From Antedon mediterranea (lineage: Eukaryota; Echinodermata; Crinoidea; Comatulida; Antedonidae): 64,000 nt of DNA. The position numbers were made by a program, and so were the translations under genes. Under the pieces are notes generated by a model, which worked only from the letters and a program-made list of their open reading frames with translations, was not told the origin of the DNA and searched no databases. Below, piece by piece: positions 58,101 to 64,000 of the stretch (positions within the stretch are counted from its first letter, which is position 1; the number at the start of each line of letters is the position of its first letter). The stretch is taken from the NCBI RefSeq assembly GCF_964355755.1, contig NC_092670.1, forward strand, positions 17,173,201-17,237,200. Reading direction: 5' to 3'.

Positions 58101-61100
58101 GAAATCCAGAGGAGCTGGAGGAACGAACCAAGAACTTGCAAATGAGGTCAAATGGTTACAAAAGCATTCTGTTGTTGATAAATTACTTTCCGTCCCAACC
58201 TGCAAATAAATTAACACGGTTTAACTTAGTAATAATAATTTAAATTCAAATGAGACAGATTGTTTTGGGTTTAAGTTGTATAATATATTAATTTGCCTCT
58301 TAACCAAATTAAATCTCATAACCCAGGAGGCTATGAGTTATTGTTTAGCCAATACAGATTTTTTCACTCTAAATCTAGATGGTAGTGATATGACATCATC
58401 ATGTCCATTTATGGTCACATAAAGTTTGATAGTGTAGACAGAGCTTAATATCACGTTTACTACATTGTATGGGCGGCGTTCCAATAATTGATGAGTCTAA
58501 AGTTGACAAAGTTTCTTTCCATTTCCAGTTCCATTTTCTACATGTGTATAACTCTATATAAACAATTTACAACCCTTTATATAAACTCGTTCGGATATAA
58601 ATAACTATACAATAATAAATATATTTTACCCAGCATCCTTCACTCGACCACATTCCTATGTCCTCATCCCAGAATTTACACCCTGTTGTAGAAATCACCA
58701 AGGAGTAGTTATATGAAACATTGTTTAGTTGTACAATAACATTGTCTCCCACGTCAAATAATTCGATATCTTCATCAATGGTTGCGTCATATATGATGTC
58801 AGACGTGTCAGCAATCGGTGTGACTTCAGATATACATAACTGATACTTCCCGGCATTGTAGCCAACGTATGAGTCTGATAAAAACACTGAATATATACTA
58901 TCATCCTTGTTTACGTCATCAAATCCTGTAATATACCAAATCATTTGATGTTTAGATGTAATCATTGTAATGTTTAGATTGTGTTTATTTTTCACATCAA
59001 GATGTTAACGCTTATAAGCATCAATATGTTAAACGCTTATAAGCATCAATATGTTAAACGTTTATAAACATCAAGATGTTAAACGCTTATAAACATCAAG
59101 ATGTTAAACGCTTATAAACATCAAGATGTTAAACGCTTATAAACATCAAGATCTTAAACGCTTGTACACATCAAGTAATATACCAAATCATTTGATGTTT
59201 AGATTGTTTTTATTTTTCACATCAAGATGTTAACGCTATAAGCATCAATATGTTAAACGTTTATAAACATCAAGATGTTAAACGCTTATAAACGTCAAGA
59301 TGTTAAACGCTTATAAACATCAATATGTTAAACTCTTATATATCTAAACCGTAAAACATCACTAACACTTACCAGTTTCGTTGAATCCAAAAAACCAAAT
59401 ATGGTCATAGTGTGTGATGTTTGGTTTCGTCTCATACTGCAGCATAATAGCATAATATAGCGATTGCTCTTCTGGGCGGAAATCAAACATAAATGCTGTT
59501 TTGTTTTCCTTAATTTCAATTCCATGACAAAAATAGGCAGTTTCATTATATTCTGATGGAACGTATAGTTCCAGTTCTGGTTCGGGTGTGCCGATGCGAG
59601 GGCAAAATATTTGAATAGGTGCTGGTGAATTTTGTACTGAAATCTCGTCATTGCTTCCTGTGCGAAACGTAAATGACATTGTGGTTGCATAATCAGGAAT
59701 TTGTTCTGATGATTCGTCAAAATTGTACGGATTTATAATTATACTCATACTTTGTCGAACTATCACAACTTCATCATCACAACCTGTCTTCGGTAATATA
59801 CCACCGCACCAAGCTCCAACATCAAACGAACCAGCTCCTTCATTCGTTGTTTCATTACCAAGCAAGTGAGCATAGTCCTTCATCAATTGAACAGTAATTT
59901 TTGGAGTAACAATTGCGGTTGGAGGTTCTCCTGGTACTTTGTTATTACCAAGTGTTTCGGAAACAGTATCCAGATTTGCCATAAATGTGTTCACTGCATT
60001 TCGGGCCTGAAAAACCATCATACCAAGAATTACAGTATTGAAAGCATGGATTAGTATTGTACCCGTCCATATATCATGTTAGGAAGCTATCGTTTTGCGA
60101 CGACTAAGGACAATAAGTCGTCATCAGTCCTATGTTCATGTCATCGCAAATCGGAAACTCTCAAATGTCAGACAATTGTTAGGCATTAACCCGTTGAGTT
60201 GGAAAATATTCACAATAAAGAACATGTCAATAATAGATTTCGCCATACAGTACTTTCTGAAAAGTACGTAATTGAAAAGTATTTGATGGACACAAGATCA
60301 AGTGCAGAGCTGCATGTGCAGTTGCAGGCCGAAATCAGAATAGGGACTCATTTGGTTGTCTCAAAGTGAAAATCAAAGAAAAACGAAAATGCTATGTCGC
60401 ACCGAACAATAGATGATTCTAATATGTTTACTCTTTTTACTCTTGTTCTTATTCAGGACTAAAATGCTTTTTTCTGATGCAACAAAGTAGGCCTATATTC
60501 TATGGACAATAGCTTTCAAATATCAAAAACGACAGGGCAATGAATGAGGGAAAGTACCTTGTCATTTCGGTCTTTCATGGCTTGTGGATCAGCTGTAGTT
60601 CCAGCAGTTGACGTTAATGATGAAGACGGAGCTAAGAAACAAACATAAACATATTTGTAACTGTTACACTTTTATTTTATGCAACGTATAAAAATACAGT
60701 ATAGCTGGACATATGCAAAGAGTATATATTTAGTGATTCTTTTATACGGTTTTTAGAGGTTTAAAAAAAAAGAAATTCCTAACATGTTAAATTGAAAAAT
60801 TAATGTATGTATATAAGTATCTTACAATTAAGTGTAAAACACTGTGTCAACAACTAGTCTAAATTTACTAAATGTAATGTTTAACAGCACAAGAAAGAGA
60901 GAAAGAAAAAGTCCTGAATGCATGTTAAATAGCGTATTGCAATAAAAGGATTACAAAAAAAAAAGGAATTGAAAATTGTAATTATCCAACTTACATATAT
61001 ATCCGTTTGCTGTTGATAATGGGTTATCTATAGACTGAGTAGAACCCTGATAAGGAAATTAAAGAAAACAAACATTTGCCTTACAAGTATATTATTATGT

Positions 61101-63415
61101 TTGATTTTAAACATACGTTATAAAACTTGTTTCATTGAGGCAAATTTGTCCAAATGGATCGAAAGCGTTCACTAATGCGCATGCGTATTACTTATTATTC
61201 ACGTACTGAATAATAAGTACCGACTCACCTCAATTAAATTTCCCAAAGCACTGATAACACTCAAACCTGCTTCTTCCAATTCATTTTGGTTAGTATCAGA
61301 AGAAAATTCAATGAGTTGTGAAACCATATCTCCGACTATTTCTAGACCGGCTTTCTGAAATGAATACACGCAACAATATAAAACACAATGTAGAAACTAT
61401 TATAAATAGAATACAGTTTGTAAATAATTAGTTAATCAATTGATTAATTAATTGAATGTTTTATTCGTCTGTCGAACTAATCCTTAAAGGTGTATTGTCC
61501 CCAGAAACATGAACATTTATAAAATCTGACTTTGAATAGGCAACTTCTATAGAAAAAATGTTTTTAATTTAAAAAAAAATTAATTAACGATTAAATTCAA
61601 ACAAGAACCTATTGGCTGGCAGCCAATTTGACCATTTTTTTGCTTTAAATTACAGTTTTTTCAGGTAAAAAATATTTTTGTCAATCCAATTTATGGTCAA
61701 AGTGAATAACTATTATGCGAAATTAGAAATGGCATGTTCAAAAACAAAAAATGTCAGAGGGCCAATATAACTTTAAATGTGCGACATACTATAGCGTCAT
61801 CGGAAATTTCATCTGATGAATTTGTAACTACAACAAAAGCACTGGCAATCTGTGTGATATCTTGGACTGACTTCACAGTAGCGTAAGTTAGAGTATCTAC
61901 AAGTACTGCACATATCTGTATGAAATAAAACAGCTTTGTATTATTATTATTATTATTTACTTTGCTATGGGTTTTACCAACTTACATTTTAGTTGATAAT
62001 TAGTTTTTTTATTCATTTTTTATTTTATTCTGTGCATAGGTATATACTTACATACTCAGATGCCTATTGATTTTCAGGGAAATTTATATATTGGTCATGT
62101 CACTGCACAAAAGCTTATCTTCCTTTAATAGATATATTAAATTGCACACTATGTATTCTTTTAAGGACATATTCTTTGACATGGACCAAAGACAAAAACA
62201 ACTGAAGCTGTATTGATCAACAAAATAGATCTGACCAAAGCAAAATCAATTGTATAGATAATGTTTGTGTCTGATCAAACTACCGTAAAGCCTCGAAAAG
62301 AAGCTCATGGCTTCTTTTTTTAGTATCTTGAGTGGGCTTCTTTTTTTAGTATCTTGAGTGGGCTTTTTTTCAAGATGGGCTTAATTTAAAGATTTTTTTG
62401 CAAACTAAAGAGGGGCGAAATTCGAAATGAATGCTGTACATTTTGTGAATTGCTGTAGAATTTTTTAGACATTTACCTGCCAATTTTACATATTTGTGAT
62501 AAATATACCATTTTTAACTGTAAAATAAATGTATGATATAAACTCGGTCATACATTATATCTGCATCACAAGTTATCTGGCATTAAACCACCTTTGTTCA
62601 TTTGGTATTCAAATAGTCTATCTCGAAAAGAAGCCAATAACTATCTTGAAAAGAAGTCCAGTGATTTCGAGATGGGCTTCATTTCGAGATGGGCTTCTTT
62701 TCGAGATTACTTATGCAGACCAAAGAGGAGTGGGCTTCATTTCGAGATGGGCTTCTTTTGGTATCGTATGTCAATACTTAATACAATTCACAGTTTTCAT
62801 ATACCAGTATACCAAGATATATGTCTTGATGATCTTACTTGAGCTCTTTTGTTTCTTTCAGATTCCTCTAGGTCGCTCAGTTCCGACAACTTCGCCTCTG
62901 TCTGAAAAAGGACAGCATTGATACACACAATGTTATTGATTCTAATTGATATGATTTTGTTGTAACTTGTATTTGAGCCAACTATGTATGTACAAGTAGT
63001 TGTCAAAGACATCTTGAGAAAGGTCTCAAACGTAGACCTACGCATTAATCACGATGGAAGCATTATTGATCGAAGCTTTGAGAAACTGAACAGTTCTTTT
63101 CACAATTACATAAGCGGTTCCATTATCAATCTCAAATATTGATATAAAGTTTGCGGTACACCACATAAATTAGTTCTGAGTTCTCACTCCTGAGGACGAT
63201 ACGATCAAAGCATATTGATCGTAACGTCGAGAAACTCAACAGTTCATTTTAGAACTTATATACGTGATGTACCGTAAACTTGATAATCAACATATGATTT
63301 CGCTATGCAAACCTTCAAACAATATAGCAATCTTAACTAATTAATTAACTTACTGCGGTAGATTCTGTCGTTGTCGAATTTAATAAGCTTTCAGTTTGCT
63401 CATCAAACGATTTAT
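52110..63415 (-). CDS. Polycystin-1/REJ-family receptor-channel, C-terminal 1600 residues (5' end outside window)
   Basis: Exons in coding order: 63415-63354, 62901-62839, 61915-61790, 61354-61229, 61046-60995, 60631-60558, 60006-59373, 58925-58630, 58199-57972, 57686-57585, 57208-57093, 56816-56651, 56355-56077, 55962-55792, 55528-55190, 55096-54967, 54488-54253, 53983-53815, 53545-52110. Domain order: Thr/Ser-rich and GAIN/REJ-type region (exons 1-8, ending WSSEGCW), GPS (CFCNHLTSF) and TM1 (exon 9), PLAT (exons 10-12), TM2-TM6 (exons 13-17, including WWCIIIAWILTILSTATATV), then the polycystin TOP domain and final five TMs (exons 17-19), with the pore region TLLGAFDF and LLINMFLTILNESFTEVKHD. 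The cytosolic tail is acidic/basic and ends KNINFVA. Family members are 11-TM proteins that pair with TRPP/PKD2 channels. PKD1L2/PKD1L3/REJ affinity is likely, but the missing N-terminus prevents a finer call. Confidence 0.92.
57972..58199 (-). other. GPS cleavage motif and first transmembrane helix of the polycystin-like protein
   Basis: This 228-base exon encodes ECFCNHLTSFASSW, a GPS with the HL/T autoproteolysis site, followed by about 20 residues and a strongly hydrophobic helix (IYCTTIAIYVIFVIIFIW) ending in basic ARRKDKKD. The motif is intact, so self-cleavage into N- and C-terminal fragments is plausible. Confidence 0.85.
58374..58446. mobile_element. 3' half of the AAAGCTCTGTCTA MITE family, polycystin intron 8
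   Basis: GGTAGTGATATGACATCATC and AAGTTTGATAGTGTAGACAG then AGCTT match the right part of the RPTOR-intron MITEs. The left terminus is missing or too diverged. Confidence 0.65.
58935..59340. repeat. 25-bp minisatellite in polycystin intron 7
   Basis: About twelve units with CGCTTATAAACATCAAGATG. A 70-base block next to the exon 8 acceptor (ATATACCAAATCATTTGATG ... TTTTTCACATCAAGATG) is repeated at about 59170, so the array contains a second copy of intron-end sequence, but without the CAG acceptor. Confidence 0.85.
62285..62765. repeat. Interspersed GGGCTTC-rich inverted/direct repeats in polycystin intron 2
   Basis: AGTATCTTGAGTGGGCTTCT occurs in tandem near 62322 and 62345. GAGATGGGCTTCATTTCGAG and GATGGGCTTCTTTTCGAG recur at 62670-62760, with complementary CTCGAAAAGAAG forms at 62292 and 62621, giving a foldback. 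It looks like a decayed short transposon. Small frames here are not genes. Confidence 0.6.
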
Positions 63416-64000
63416 CTAATTAAAAAACAAACAAAAACACTGTTGTTCAATGTAAATAATCTTAAAATTATATTAATTTATTTATCTATCCAAAACATTA
63501 AAAGGCATATATACATTTTCTAGCGAAAAGCAAGGCGCTCATTTGCATTCAAAATAAGAAATAAAAAAAAACAAAAAATAACATTATAAAAACAGTAACA
63601 AACTTACTTAAATGACAGTGACAATCACAGTGGTTCTTTATTTCTTTATCGACCCTTTTCAGGGTATAAAAAAACATTTCAATCTTAAGCGTGGTTCCCA
63701 CTAACGACGCAACACAAGGACGTAACGAAACGCAAGTGAATTGACCAATCACAAGCGATGGCTTATTCGCTTGTGATTGCTAACTGTCTATAACTTCGCT
63801 TGTCATTGGTTAAAACGCTTGCGTTGCGTTTACGTCCTTGCGTTACGTTCTAGTGGGAACCAAGCTTTATACAGAAACAAACTAAACACTTCCAGACATA
63901 AATATTTGGTCTTATACATAATTGATATATCGAGAAGCAACATCTAACTAAAACAAATACAAACTTTTATGAATAAATTTAGCTAAGTTTGATAGCTTTT
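63416..64000. other. Upstream intron sequence of the polycystin-like gene
   Basis: No firm exon. A donor-like AA|GTAAGT on the minus strand at about 63608 could follow a short coding stretch (HCDCHCHL), in the right phase for exon 63415, but no good acceptor precedes it. A MITE lies at 63685-63870. Confidence 0.35.
63685..63870. mobile_element. MITE with TGGTTCCCACTA termini
   Basis: GTGGTTCCCACTAACGACGC at the left and TCTAGTGGGAACCAAGC at the right are inverted. Sub-terminal AAGGACGTAACG and TACGTCCTTGCGT pair, and central CAATCACAAGCG pairs with CGCTTGTGATTG. A weak relative (TTTCCCACTTAGACACAACA) occurs at about 22328 in RPTOR intron 8. Confidence 0.75.

Overview
This window comes from a eukaryotic nuclear genome. 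It is AT-rich and intron-dense, most introns follow GT-AG, and tRNA-derived SINEs, MITEs and minisatellites are abundant. Protein similarity judged from memory (raptor, adenosine deaminase, a REJ/polycystin-1-like receptor, a PLAC8/cornifelin-like protein) and the frequent TAGGCCTA-type motif suggest a marine invertebrate deuterostome, most likely an echinoderm. That placement is an inference and was not tested by a search.

Layout from left to right. (1) 474-1883, plus: complete three-exon PLAC8-family gene. (2) 2514-4405: 118-bp tandem repeats, a MITE and the 3' end of a LINE. (3) 4897-9816 and 10520-16556, both minus: two tandem nine-exon adenosine deaminase genes with matching intron phases. 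The upstream copy, ADA-B, ends in a Cys-rich CaaX-type tail that copy ADA-A lacks. (4) 17393-43025, plus: complete RPTOR (raptor, the mTORC1 scaffold), 32 exons and 1335 residues, whose introns hold most of the mobile elements. These include a 6.3-kb array of Helitron-like units and an array in which the 3' splice site of exon 10 is repeated 15 times. (5) 44161-45446, minus: MRM2-like mitochondrial rRNA 2'-O-methyltransferase, convergent with RPTOR. (6) 45.4-52.1 kb: gene-poor, with an inverted Helitron-like copy, a 262-bp duplication and an array of palindrome-bearing units of about 286 bp. (7) 52110-63415, minus: C-terminal 1600 residues of a polycystin-1/REJ-family protein (GAIN remnant, GPS, PLAT, polycystin channel domain); its N-terminus lies beyond the window.

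The genes are not one pathway. The ADA pair and RPTOR both relate to nucleotide and nutrient metabolism and share a head-to-head 0.8-kb spacer, but functional linkage is speculation. The most notable observations are the predicted prenylated adenosine deaminase, repeated tandem duplication across exon/intron edges (RPTOR exons 10 and 31, ADA-B exons 8 and 9, a polycystin intron), and the rolling-circle-like element arrays. Exon boundaries were set by hand from splice consensus, reading-frame phase and family similarity; every coding length is consistent in phase.
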